Source: Mycolicibacterium helvum
GTDB taxonomy: Bacteria > Actinomycetota > Actinomycetes > Mycobacteriales > Mycobacteriaceae
DNA length: 64,000 bases
Direction of reading: 5' to 3'
NCBI RefSeq assembly: GCF_010731895.1
Contig: NZ_AP022596.1
Span: 2,170,001-2,234,000, forward strand
The notes beneath the pieces were generated by a model. It made no database searches. It saw nothing but the letters and a program-made list of their open reading frames with translations, and was not told the DNA's origin. Of the stretch, positions 26,337-35,152 are shown piece after piece; position 1 is the first letter of the stretch, and every line of letters starts with the position of its first letter. Position numbers and translations under genes: made by a program.

Positions 26337-27562
26337 TGGGTTCGGCCATCGAGGTCGACGTCGACAGCCCGGCGGGCGCCGCGGCGGCATTGCGCAGCAC
26401 CCATACCGTCCGGGAGCGGGCCGCGGTGCTGACTCAGCGAGCCCGGGCCGGCGGGTCACCGTGGTTCACCGTGCACGACGACGCGCTGACGTCGGCGGCG
26501 ACGCTGGTCGCCGACGTCACCCGGGACAGCTATCCGGATCTGCAGATCCCGTTCCACAGTCGATGGCGCCACTTCGAGGCGGGCGGCGTGGACCGTAAGA
26601 CCGACCTCCTTGGCGCCGCCGATGCCCGGGCGCTGGTCGATCTCACGGTGGTCAGCGTGCTGCTCGACGCCGGCGCGGGGCCATCGTGGTCCTACCTCGA
26701 GCCAGGAACGGGTCTTCGGCTGAGCCGCTCAGAAGGCTTGGGTGTAGCCAGCTTTCACGCCTTCACCGCGGGCCTGTTCTCGTCGGACCCCGACGACCCG
26801 CTGCGCGTCGACGCCGCCGGGCTGGCAGGCCTGACCGCGCAGCAGCTGGGCGCGGCGTTTCAGGCCGACGCCGCCAATCCGCTGGTCGGGCTCGATGGCC
26901 GGGTGGCGATCCTGCGCCGGCTCGGGGCCGCACTGTCCGCCACGCCGGAGGTGTTCGGTCCAGACGGCCGCCCCGGCGGACTACTCGACGCCGTGCGTAC
27001 GCCGGGCCAAGGCTCGGTGCGCGCCCACGACATTCTCACCGCGATCCTGACCGCGCTGTCGCCAATCTGGCCGGGCGGCAGCATGATCGGCGATCAGCCG
27101 GTCGGCGACTGCTGGCGCCACCCCGCGCTGGGTGGGCCCGGCCTGACCGCGGGATGGATGCCGTTTCACAAGCTGTCCCAGTGGCTCACCTACTCCCTGC
27201 TCGAGCCGTTCGGCTGGGCCGGGGTGGCAGTGACCGATCTCGACGAGTTGACCGGACTGCCCGAGTACCGCAACGGTGGTCTGCTGCTGGACACCGGGGT
27301 GCTGGGTCTCCGAGAAGCCGAGTTTGCTTCCCAAAACTTCACGGCGGCAGATGAACTGGTGGTCGAGTGGCGAGCGCTGACGGTGGCTCTGCTCGATGAG
27401 CTGGCACCGTTGGTGCGTCAGCAGCTCGGGGTGGACGCCGAGCAGATGCCGCTGGCGCGGGTCCTGGAGGGCGGTACATGGGGCGCCGGCCGGCGACTGG
27501 CTCAGCAGCTACGTGGGGGCCTGCCGCCACTGTCCATCCTCAGTGATGGCACGGTGTTCTGA
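26336..27562 (+). CDS. DUF1688 protein, URC4 type
   Basis: A 408-residue DUF1688 protein, the family of yeast Urc4, which is required for uracil breakdown but has no assigned reaction. Typical features are [18 protein letters not shown] [17 protein letters not shown] near residue 62 and [18 protein letters not shown] near 280. It shares one base with each neighbour (TGATG at both ends), which shows strict coupling in the URC operon. Confidence 0.85.
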   Translation: MGSAIEVDVDSPAGAAAALRSTHTVRERAAVLTQRARAGGSPWFTVHDDALTSAATLVADVTRDSYPDLQIPFHSRWRHFEAGGVDRKTDLLGAADARALVDLTVVSVLLDAGAGPSWSYLEPGTGLRLSRSEGLGVASFHAFTAGLFSSDPDDPLRVDAAGLAGLTAQQLGAAFQADAANPLVGLDGRVAILRRLGAALSATPEVFGPDGRPGGLLDAVRTPGQGSVRAHDILTAILTALSPIWPGGSMIGDQPVGDCWRHPALGGPGLTAGWMPFHKLSQWLTYSLLEPFGWAGVAVTDLDELTGLPEYRNGGLLLDTGVLGLREAEFASQNFTAADELVVEWRALTVALLDELAPLVRQQLGVDAEQMPLARVLEGGTWGAGRRLAQQLRGGLPPLSILSDGTVF

Positions 27563-28191
27563 TGCGCGACGTCCACGTCATCGACCACCCGCTGGTGCAG
27601 CACAAGCTGACCTTGATGCGCCGGGAGGAAACGTCGACCAACACTTTCCGCCGGCTCGCCAACGAGATGGCCACGCTGCTCGCTTATGAGGTGCTGCGCG
27701 ACACCCCAACGCACAAGATCGAGGTGCGCACCCCATTGGAGACGACGACCGGCACCGTCATCGACGGCAAGAAGCTGGTGTTCGTCTCCATCCTGCGAGC
27801 CGGCACCGGCATCCTGGACGGAATGCTGACCGTCGTGCCCGGCGCCCGCGTCGGCCACATCGGGCTGTATCGCGATCCGAAAACTCTTGTTGCCGTTGAG
27901 TACTACTTCAAGATGCCCAACGACCTGCACGAGCGCGAGGTCGTGGTCGTCGACCCGATGCTGGCCACCGGCAATTCGGCGGTGGCTGCGGTCGACCGGC
28001 TCAAGGAGTTCCGGCCCCGCTCCATCAAGTTCGTCTGCCTGCTCACTTGCCCGGAAGGCATCGCCGCGCTGCACGACGCCCATCCCGAGGTGCCGATCTA
28101 CACCGCGGCGGTGGACCGCGGTCTCGACGAGCACAGCTACATCGTGCCGGGTCTCGGCGATGCCGGGGACCGGCTGTTCGGCACCAAGTAG
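27562..28191 (+). CDS. upp: Uracil phosphoribosyltransferase
   Basis: A 209-residue type-I PRTase converting uracil and PRPP to UMP. The PRPP loop is [14 protein letters not shown] and the C-terminal uracil site [16 protein letters not shown] is present. In most genomes this is salvage. Here its place as third gene of the URC operon means it probably supplies the nucleotide that Urc1 opens. Confidence 0.94.
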   Translation: MRDVHVIDHPLVQHKLTLMRREETSTNTFRRLANEMATLLAYEVLRDTPTHKIEVRTPLETTTGTVIDGKKLVFVSILRAGTGILDGMLTVVPGARVGHIGLYRDPKTLVAVEYYFKMPNDLHEREVVVVDPMLATGNSAVAAVDRLKEFRPRSIKFVCLLTCPEGIAALHDAHPEVPIYTAAVDRGLDEHSYIVPGLGDAGDRLFGTK

Positions 28192-28204
28192 GGCGACAGG
28201 TTTG

Positions 28205-28471
28205 TCAGCCGGCGGCCGCACGCAAAACGGCCAGGCGCTGTTGGTATTCGGTTTCGTTGATCTCTCCGCGGGCGAACCGCGCAGCAAGGAGCTGCTCGGG
28301 TGACTCGCCATAGGGCAGGAGCGCAGGGACCGATCTCGCCTGGGGTGCGCCGGAGGTGAACCGGACCAACGCGACGATCCCGACGATGATGAGGATCCAG
28401 AACAACACCATACCGATCGCCATGCCTGTGTATCCCCATCCGCTCATGTCGTGGTCGTACCAGAACATCAT
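28205..28471 (-). CDS. SHOCT domain membrane protein
   Basis: An 88-residue protein with one membrane helix (about 15-37) and a C-terminal SHOCT domain (EQLLAARFARGEINETEYQQ). SHOCT is a short oligomerisation module common on actinobacterial membrane proteins. It follows the multicopper oxidase by 22 bases on the same strand, so it is probably cotranscribed and may help copper stress handling. Converges with upp. Confidence 0.8.
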   Translation of the reverse strand: MMFWYDHDMSGWGYTGMAIGMVLFWILIIVGIVALVRFTSGAPQARSVPALLPYGESPEQLLAARFARGEINETEYQQRLAVLRAAAG

Positions 28472-28493
28472 GGGAACTCTCCTTTCTCTACTG

Positions 28494-29987
28494 TCAGCCG
28501 GTGTAGTTGAGGGTCGTCATCATTCCGGCGTCCATGTGATATCCGTTGTGACAGTGCAGCATCCAGATCCCTGGGTTGTCAGCGACGAGCTTGACTGCCA
28601 CAGTCTGCATCGGTTTCACGATGACGGTGTCCTTGCGTGGGCCCGGGCTACCGTCGGCTTTGATCACCTGGAAGGTATGTCCGTGCAGGTGCATCGGATG
28701 CCACATCATGCTTGCGTTGGTGAAGGTCAGGGTGGCGTGCTGCCCTCGACCGACGGTCAGCGGGACGGTTTGATCGTAGGGGCGGCCGTTGATCATCCAG
28801 TCGTAGTGCATCATCGAGCCGGAGAGTCGGGCCTGCAGGTCGAGTTCGCTGCCGGTCGGAAGTTGGACTTCCGTTGTCGCGGTGAAGGTGTCGACGGCGC
28901 CGACTCGGCGGGACAGTTCCGGCGGCCGGTAGTCGGCGCCCGGGCCGGCTCCCGCGCCGGTGGACAACAGGGCGCGGGCCACAGCGTTCTTTCCTTCGGC
29001 CGAGGCCACCAACGGGAACACCCCGTCCCCGGCGGTGATGACCACGTCGTAGCGCTCCCCCATCCCGAGCAGGACCGCATCGACCTCAGTGGGCACGACC
29101 GGGAAACCGTCGGTATGGGTGACGGTCATGCGGTGCCCGGCCAGGGCGACCCGGAACGCAGTGTCGGCGGCGGCGTTGATGATCCGGATTCTGATACGTT
29201 GTCCCGGCTTTGCGGTGAATGTGCTCGCCGCAGCGGGAATCCGCCCGTTGATGAGGTAGTAGGGGTAATTGACGTCGCCGGCGTCGCCACCGAGCAAATC
29301 ACTCGTCCCCACACCGCCCATGCCAGGCATTGAGCCCATGCCGCCCATGGCCATCGACCGCAGCCCGTCGAAGATCTCCTGGGGGCTGCGGCCGACTCCG
29401 GAGGTCCAATCGTCGAGCATCACGATCCACTCGGCGTCATAGCGTCCGGGCTCGGCTGGGTCGTCGATGATGACCGGTAAATACAGGCCGTAGTCGGTGC
29501 CCAGCCCGGTGTGCGGATGGGCCCAGTACGTCCCCGGATACGGCGAGCTGAAACGGTAGGTAAAGCTCTCCCCAGGCGCGATGTCGGGGGTGGCAGGGGC
29601 GGCGCCGTCCATATCGTTGCGCAGTGCGATTCCGTGCCAGTGCACCGACGACGGCTGGTCCAGGTTGTTGTCCACGGTGACAGCGATCTCGTCGCCGACA
29701 TTGGCCCGGATCAGCGGACCGGGAACTTGCTGGTTGTAGGCCAGGGTGGCGGCCCTGGTCCCGCCGAGGTCGATGTCGGCCGAGCCCGGGGTGAGCCGGG
29801 CGGTGACCGTCGTCCCGGTGTGGGGTCGGGCGGCTTCTGCCGCATCGATCGCAGCGGTTGCGGTGGGGCCACTGGGAGTGGTGTCGGGGGTGGAACGGCT
29901 ACACGCCACCACGGCGGCGCCGAGAGCGCCGGCGGCGAGAAAGCCGCGCCGAGTCAAGGGTGTCGCGGCTAGGTGGTGTGGACTCAT
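28494..29987 (-). CDS. mmcO: Multicopper oxidase (MmcO-type)
   Basis: A 497-residue laccase-like enzyme. The Tat signal TRRGFLAAG is followed by a lipobox-like VVAC, so it is exported folded and probably lipid-anchored. All copper motifs are intact: HWHGIAL, WAHPHTG, HPMHLHGHTF and HCHNGYHMDAGM, the last giving the type-1 Cys, His and Met. In M. tuberculosis MmcO (Rv0846c) protects against copper by oxidising Cu(I). A Met-rich loop (MGGMGSMPGMGG) near residue 212 would bind Cu(I). Confidence 0.93.
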   Translation of the reverse strand: MSPHHLAATPLTRRGFLAAGALGAAVVACSRSTPDTTPSGPTATAAIDAAEAARPHTGTTVTARLTPGSADIDLGGTRAATLAYNQQVPGPLIRANVGDEIAVTVDNNLDQPSSVHWHGIALRNDMDGAAPATPDIAPGESFTYRFSSPYPGTYWAHPHTGLGTDYGLYLPVIIDDPAEPGRYDAEWIVMLDDWTSGVGRSPQEIFDGLRSMAMGGMGSMPGMGGVGTSDLLGGDAGDVNYPYYLINGRIPAAASTFTAKPGQRIRIRIINAAADTAFRVALAGHRMTVTHTDGFPVVPTEVDAVLLGMGERYDVVITAGDGVFPLVASAEGKNAVARALLSTGAGAGPGADYRPPELSRRVGAVDTFTATTEVQLPTGSELDLQARLSGSMMHYDWMINGRPYDQTVPLTVGRGQHATLTFTNASMMWHPMHLHGHTFQVIKADGSPGPRKDTVIVKPMQTVAVKLVADNPGIWMLHCHNGYHMDAGMMTTLNYTG

Positions 29988-30188
29988 CGCCGATCCTGCT
30001 GTCTACGCTTCCTTGGCCTGTTCACGTCAACATCCCCTCGCTCGGTCGGACGCTTCGATCCTCCGGCCCCAACCCTGATCCGCCTCGTTAGTGCTTGCCC
30101 TAGGCGTTCAGTGAAGATTCGATAAAGAACGTCGACCCACGCACCATTGGCGCTGTCGCAGTGCCAGATTCAGAAAGTGCTCGGGATC

Positions 30189-30911
30189 TCAGTGGGTGTG
30201 GTCGTGATGACCGTCAGTATCCAGACTCGACTCGGAGATCGGCAGGCCAGGATTAGTGGGCGCCGGCGCGGTGGCAGGCCCGCTCATCGCCTCCTCGCGC
30301 GGCGGACCCACGGGCTCCGTAGGGTGCTGATGGCCTGGCACCGGAGCATCGTGGGCCACCTGATGGTCATCCCGTGCTTCGGCCGGGCCGTGGTGATCGG
30401 CGTTATGCCCATAGAGCCCAGAGGCCAGGCCCGCCGTCACCGCGGCAACCATAACCGCGTTGGCGCCAAGCAGTACCAACGCCCTGCCAAGGGTCGACAC
30501 CTGTTCTGCGCGAGAGCGGCGAACCCACGCCCATGTCGCGCCCATGATGACGTAACACTGCAGCAGAAGCACGCAGATGCCCGCGGCGTCTACCGCTTCG
30601 GGCTGGCCGGCGGCGGGCCCAAATGCGGCACCTCCGGTCCGGGAATGGGCCCACAGGGCGACTGCTCCTGCGTTGGCCGCGATGCCGATCGCCAGTACCA
30701 ACGCGGTCGGGCGCGACCAAATGAGGAACACCCACATCAGTTGCAGTGAACCGATCGAGACGAAGAACACCCCCGATGGCACCCAGTGCGCCCAGTGCAT
30801 CGGCGCGACCGCGAAGTGAATCGCCGCCGCGCCCGCGGAAGCGATCGCTGCGCAGCGCGCAGCCAACCGGCTGTCACTACGTCTCCCTGCCCTGGTAATC
30901 ACGGCCGTCAT
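30189..30911 (-). CDS. Multi-pass membrane protein with His-rich tail
   Basis: A 240-residue protein with about five membrane helices in the first 160 residues and a polar tail rich in His (NADHHG, GHQHP, DGHHDHTH). I do not recognise the family. It lies 201 bases upstream of mmcO on the same strand. The metal-binding tail and context suggest a role in copper handling, but that is inference. Confidence 0.7.
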   Translation of the reverse strand: MTAVITRAGRRSDSRLAARCAAIASAGAAAIHFAVAPMHWAHWVPSGVFFVSIGSLQLMWVFLIWSRPTALVLAIGIAANAGAVALWAHSRTGGAAFGPAAGQPEAVDAAGICVLLLQCYVIMGATWAWVRRSRAEQVSTLGRALVLLGANAVMVAAVTAGLASGLYGHNADHHGPAEARDDHQVAHDAPVPGHQHPTEPVGPPREEAMSGPATAPAPTNPGLPISESSLDTDGHHDHTH

Positions 30912-31102
30912 GGTTGCACCGCAGCACCGCCCGCGACGAGCAGCACTGCATAACGTTCCGGTGCCGGATCGGCTACGGCGCTCGCAGTGTTCTCCCAGGC
31001 AACGGTCAGGCCGGGATGGGTCAATGGCGAATGTGACAACGACGTTTCAAGCATCGCTGCCGCAGGACTCCGAAGAGGGTGCCACACCACCGACGCGCCC
31101 AA
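30908..31102 (-). other. Short reading frame, possible gene remnant
   Basis: A 64-codon frame whose stop overlaps the ATG of the His-rich membrane gene by 4 bases. Its last 38 codons have the GC-rich third positions of real genes here (LTVAWENTASAVADP... ). It overlaps the 5' end of the GT39 gene on the other strand. It may be the C-terminus of a lost upstream gene. No function is assigned. Confidence 0.25.
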
Positions 31103-32925
31103 CGCGCTGGGAGCGGGCCGGGCTGGTGCTCCTGCTCGTCGGAACCGCGGTCATGTACCTGTGGAACATCACCGTCAACGGGATGGGCAACCAGTTCTAC
31201 GCCGGCGCCGCCCAGGCCGGCTCGAAGAACTGGGAGGCGCTGCTGTTCGGTTCGCTCGACTCGGCCAACTTCATTACCGTCGACAAGCCGCCGGTGTCCC
31301 AGTGGGTGATGGGATTGTCGGGTCAGCTGTTCGGCTTCAGTAGCGCCAGCATGCTGATTCCCGAGGCACTGATGGCGGTGGCCACCGTCGCATTGCTCTA
31401 CGCCGCGGTGACCCGCATCTGCGGCCCCCGCGCCGGTCTGCTGGCGGGCGCCGCGTTGGCGCTGACCCCGGTGGCGGCCCTGATGTTCCGGTTCAACAAC
31501 CCTGACGCCGCGATGGTGCTGCTGATGATGGCGGCGGCGTACTGCACGGTGCGAGCGCTCGAGCGGGCCAGCGGCAGGTGGCTGGCCTGGGCTGGTGTCG
31601 CACTGGGTTTCGCGTTCCTGGCCAAGATGCTCGAAGGGCTGCTGGTGGTCCCGGCCGTGGGGCTGGTGTATCTGCTCGCGGCCCCGACGACGTTGCGGCA
31701 GCGAATCCTGCACCTGCTCGGTGCCATGGCGGCATTCCTGGTGTCTGCGGGCTGGTTCGTCGTGCTCACCGTGGTCTGGCCGGCGACGTCGCGTCCCTAC
31801 ATCGCCGGCTCGACCGACAACAGCTTCATGGACTTGGTGATGGGCTACAACGGTTTTGCCCGGGTAGCCGGCCGCAATCACATGAACTTCGGTCCGAGTG
31901 ATCCGATCGGTAACTCGGTGGGCACCCAGCTCCGTCACCTCGGCTTCGGCGGTATGGACCAGCACGAAGGGTTGAGTCGACTGTTCTCCGGCGAGTTCGG
32001 CTTCGAGATCGGCTGGCTGATTCCGGCGGCGCTGGTCGCACTGATCCTCGTGCTGATTTCGCGGGGACGCGCCCCCCGCACCGACGCGGTACGGGCCGGC
32101 GCACTGTTATTCGGTGCATGGTTGGTCATCGACGGGCTGGTGCTGAGCTACATGAAGGGCATGGTGCACCCGTACTACTGTCTGTCGTTGGCGCCCGCGG
32201 TGGCCGGCACGGTCGCGATCGGCGCCCACGAGATGTGGGTGCGCCGCCAGTCCCGGTTCGGCCGGATCGGCCTGACCGCGCTCGTTGCGGTGACCGGCAT
32301 CTGGAGTTGGTGGGTAATGGGCCGCAACGGCGATTGGCTGCCGGCTCTGCGGTGGACCATCCTGGTCGGCACCGTGCTCGCCGCGGTCGCACTCGCGCTG
32401 TCGGCGCCGCGCCGGCGTCGTGTCACGGCCGTCGCCGCCGCACTCGGCGTGATCGCGGTGCTGGCCGGCCCGACGGCGTATGCGGTCGCCACGCTCAACT
32501 CCCGCCATAGCGGAGGCGGGCCGACCGTCGGGCCCGCGACGTCCAAATCTGGCTCCGGGCGGGCTTTCGGCGAGTCGGACGACAACCCGCAGCTGGACGA
32601 CCTGTTGCGAGCGACCAAGACCAAGTGGTCAGCGGCAGTAGTCGGCTCGGCGACGGCGGCCGGTCTCGAATTGTCCTCCAGCACCGCGGTTATGGCGATC
32701 GGTGGGTTCACCGGCGCGGACCCGGTGCCGAGCCTGGGGCAATTCAAAGCCGACGTTTCCGCCGGCCAGGTGACGTACTACGTCGTTCAGCGAGACTGGC
32801 GAGGCAAGCCCGGCGGGTGGCCTGATAATCGCAACCACAGCGGCATCACCGACTGGGTGACCGCCACATTCGCGGGCACCCAGGTCGGCGACACCGACGT
32901 CTACGACCTGACCAAACCCAAGTAG
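31024..32925 (+). CDS. GT39-type membrane glycosyltransferase
   Basis: A 633-residue polyprenyl-phosphate-sugar-dependent transferase of the PMT/ArnT group. Many membrane helices; the first periplasmic loop holds the acidic site FITVDKPPVSQW. FNNPDAAMVLLMMAAAYC lies in a later helix. A soluble C-terminal domain of about 130 residues faces outside. It glycosylates a lipid or protein at the outer face of the membrane. The frame is open upstream, but ATG 31024 (MANVTTTF) is preferred because the extension is Arg-rich and non-family. Confidence 0.88.
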   Translation: MANVTTTFQASLPQDSEEGATPPTRPTRWERAGLVLLLVGTAVMYLWNITVNGMGNQFYAGAAQAGSKNWEALLFGSLDSANFITVDKPPVSQWVMGLSGQLFGFSSASMLIPEALMAVATVALLYAAVTRICGPRAGLLAGAALALTPVAALMFRFNNPDAAMVLLMMAAAYCTVRALERASGRWLAWAGVALGFAFLAKMLEGLLVVPAVGLVYLLAAPTTLRQRILHLLGAMAAFLVSAGWFVVLTVVWPATSRPYIAGSTDNSFMDLVMGYNGFARVAGRNHMNFGPSDPIGNSVGTQLRHLGFGGMDQHEGLSRLFSGEFGFEIGWLIPAALVALILVLISRGRAPRTDAVRAGALLFGAWLVIDGLVLSYMKGMVHPYYCLSLAPAVAGTVAIGAHEMWVRRQSRFGRIGLTALVAVTGIWSWWVMGRNGDWLPALRWTILVGTVLAAVALALSAPRRRRVTAVAAALGVIAVLAGPTAYAVATLNSRHSGGGPTVGPATSKSGSGRAFGESDDNPQLDDLLRATKTKWSAAVVGSATAAGLELSSSTAVMAIGGFTGADPVPSLGQFKADVSAGQVTYYVVQRDWRGKPGGWPDNRNHSGITDWVTATFAGTQVGDTDVYDLTKPK

Positions 32926-33945
32926 TCAGGCGGCCGAGACCAGTTCGCCGGCCTCACGGCGCTGCCTGGTCGGCAATGCCAGCCTGACGATCTTGCGGAC
33001 CACCGTGCCGAACTGCTTGGGCAGCGGCCCCGCGTTGTACGGGATGCCGTAGCGCTCGCACACCTCGCGAACGTGCGGAGCCATCTCTGCGTACCGGCGG
33101 GCCGGAACGTCGGGGAAAAGGTGGTGCTCGATCTGGTGCGAGAGGTTGCCCGACAACAGGTGGAACAGCTTGCCGCCGGTCAGGTTGGCCGAGCCGAGGA
33201 CCTGCCGGAAGTACCACTGGCCACGGGACTCGTTGCGGGTCTCCTCGACAGTGAATTCCTGTGTGCCGTCTGGGAAATGACCACAGAAGATGATCGCGTA
33301 AGACCACACGTTGCGGATCAGGTTGGCCGTCAGGTTTCCGGTGAACACGAACGGCGCGAACGGTCCGGCCAGCAGCGGGAAGGCGACATAATCCTTGAGC
33401 AGCTGGCGGCGGGTCTTACGCCAGATCGCTTGCAGAACATCGCGTTTGTCAGCCAGCGAGATCTCGCCGGACCGGATGCGTTCGGCTTCCAGTTCATGCA
33501 ATGCGACACCGTACTGGAACAGCACCATGAGCAGGAATGCGTACACCGGGTTGCCAAGGTAATACGGCCGCCAGCGTTGATCGGGGCTCATCCGCAGGAT
33601 GCCGTAGCCGATATCGCGGTCCATGCCGACGATGTTGGTGTAGGTGTGGTGGGAGAAGTTGTGCGAATGCCGCCACTGGTCGGCCGGGCAGGCGGTGTCC
33701 CACTCGAAGGTGCGCCCGGCCAGCGCCGGGTCACCGGTCCACTCGTACTGGCCGTGCATGACGTTGTGGCCGATCTCCATGTTGTCGAGGATCTTCGAGA
33801 CGGCCAGCAGTGCGGTGCCGGCCAGCCAGGCCGGCGGGAAGATGCCCGCGAACAGCAGCGCGCGCCCGCCGATTTCCATGGCGCGCTGTGCCTTGATGAC
33901 GCGGCGGATGTAGTCGACGTCGGTCTGGCCGAGGTCGGCGATCAC
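32926..33945 (-). CDS. Membrane fatty acid desaturase (DesA3-like)
   Basis: A di-iron acyl-CoA/acyl desaturase with the three His boxes GHNVMH, HSHNFSHH and HQIEHH and hydrophobic pairs between them. The GTG at 33945 is the first canonical start, giving 339 residues. However, the 20 codons before it (LTPEQADAFGRELDAIKEK) resemble the DesA3 N-terminus, and no ATG, GTG or TTG lies between them and the reductase stop. A CTG at 34002 may be the true start. The electron donor is the reductase encoded just upstream. Confidence 0.9.
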   Translation of the reverse strand: MIADLGQTDVDYIRRVIKAQRAMEIGGRALLFAGIFPPAWLAGTALLAVSKILDNMEIGHNVMHGQYEWTGDPALAGRTFEWDTACPADQWRHSHNFSHHTYTNIVGMDRDIGYGILRMSPDQRWRPYYLGNPVYAFLLMVLFQYGVALHELEAERIRSGEISLADKRDVLQAIWRKTRRQLLKDYVAFPLLAGPFAPFVFTGNLTANLIRNVWSYAIIFCGHFPDGTQEFTVEETRNESRGQWYFRQVLGSANLTGGKLFHLLSGNLSHQIEHHLFPDVPARRYAEMAPHVREVCERYGIPYNAGPLPKQFGTVVRKIVRLALPTRQRREAGELVSAA

Positions 33946-34029
33946 CTTTTCCTTGATGGCGTCGAGCTCTCTGCCGAACGCGTCGGCCTGCTCGGGTGTC
34001 AGCCTGGTGGGTTGGGATTCCCTTTCGTT

Positions 34030-35076
34030 TCACAGCGCAATGTCGACGTCACCGACGGGAACGGACACGCAGATCTGCACGTCCTCCTCGTCGGCGGTCG
34101 ACACCGCGCCGGTGGTCACGTTGCGCACGGCACCGCGATGCTTGCGGCGGGTGCAGGTGTGGCAGATGCCCATCCGGCATCCGCTGGCGGGTTTCAGTCC
34201 GGCGTCTTCAGCCTGGTCCAGGAGTGGACGCCCATCGTCTTCTGTGTCGATACCGCTGTCCCTGAAGCTGATTCGACCACCCGACGGGGCGTCGGGGACG
34301 ACGAACGGCATCGGGACGAAGCTCTCCGAGGAGACTCTCGCGCAGTGCGTGCGCACCGCCTCGACCAGTGCCGGCGGTCCGCACACGTACACCGCGTCCG
34401 GATCGGCCATGGCGGTCTGCAGGTGTTCCGGCCCGAATCGGCCGGTGAGCTCGCCGCCGGGCGAGCGGGTATAGCCGTGCAGGACCCGGATCGGCAATGT
34501 CGCGAGTTCGGCCCGGTAGCAGGCTTCGTCCGGGGTCCGCGCGTAGTGGATGAAGGCGATCTCGCCATCGAAGTTGTCCGCGTGCAGGGTGCGCAGCATG
34601 GACATCACCGGCGTGATCCCACTGCCGCCGGACACGAACAGGATGCGCCGGGGCGTGCGCTCGGGCAGCACGAAGTCACCGGCTGGTTCCGAGAGCCCGA
34701 CCACCATGCCGGGGCGGGCATGCCGGTACAGGTGGTTGGACACCAGGCCGCCGTCGTGGCAGCCGATCGTGAGCTCGATGAGCGGTGCCCCTTGCGCACT
34801 GGCCGGCGAGTAGCAGCGGGTGTGGCGGCGGCCGGCGATCTCCACCGTGAGGTTCAGGTGCTGGCCGGCGCGGTGGCCCGCGACGGCCGCATTCGGGGCG
34901 AGAAGCAAGGTGACACTGCGCGGGGTTGTCCGTCGGACGTCGACCACCTTGGCCCGTGCGTCGGTGGTCCAGGTGGGGTCCACCAGCTCGGTGTAGCGGT
35001 CGACGCCGTGCGGACCGGTGAGCAGATCGACCAGCGGCGAGCGGAGCACCTTCTTGGTCAAAGTTTCAGTGAACAT
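34030..35076 (-). CDS. Ferredoxin-NADP reductase-type desaturase partner (Rv3230c-like)
   Basis: A 348-residue oxidoreductase with three parts: FAD domain (RCYSPASA), NAD(P) domain (FVSGGSGITPVMSML, YVCGPPALVEAV) and a C-terminal plant-type [2Fe-2S] domain with CRMGICHTC and a fourth Cys in QICVSV. It passes electrons from NAD(P)H to the desaturase downstream, as Rv3230c does for DesA3. The ATG at 35076 is chosen; the longer frame runs back through the divergent TetR gene. Confidence 0.92.
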   Translation of the reverse strand: MFTETLTKKVLRSPLVDLLTGPHGVDRYTELVDPTWTTDARAKVVDVRRTTPRSVTLLLAPNAAVAGHRAGQHLNLTVEIAGRRHTRCYSPASAQGAPLIELTIGCHDGGLVSNHLYRHARPGMVVGLSEPAGDFVLPERTPRRILFVSGGSGITPVMSMLRTLHADNFDGEIAFIHYARTPDEACYRAELATLPIRVLHGYTRSPGGELTGRFGPEHLQTAMADPDAVYVCGPPALVEAVRTHCARVSSESFVPMPFVVPDAPSGGRISFRDSGIDTEDDGRPLLDQAEDAGLKPASGCRMGICHTCTRRKHRGAVRNVTTGAVSTADEEDVQICVSVPVGDVDIAL

Positions 35077-35136
35077 ATGTACACAGTCGTCGTTGAAACT
35101 GCACGTCGTCAAGGAATTGGACCAGAGTGTGGTAGC

Positions 35137-35152
35137 GTTCACAACAGTGAAC
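35137..35152. promoter_or_regulatory. Candidate TetR operator upstream of reductase/desaturase
   Basis: Perfect inverted repeat GTTCAC-AACA-GTGAAC whose right arm includes the GTG start of the TetR gene. A weaker palindrome TGAACATATGTACA (35070-35083) covers the reductase start. Both suit control of the desaturase system by the divergent regulator. Confidence 0.5.
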
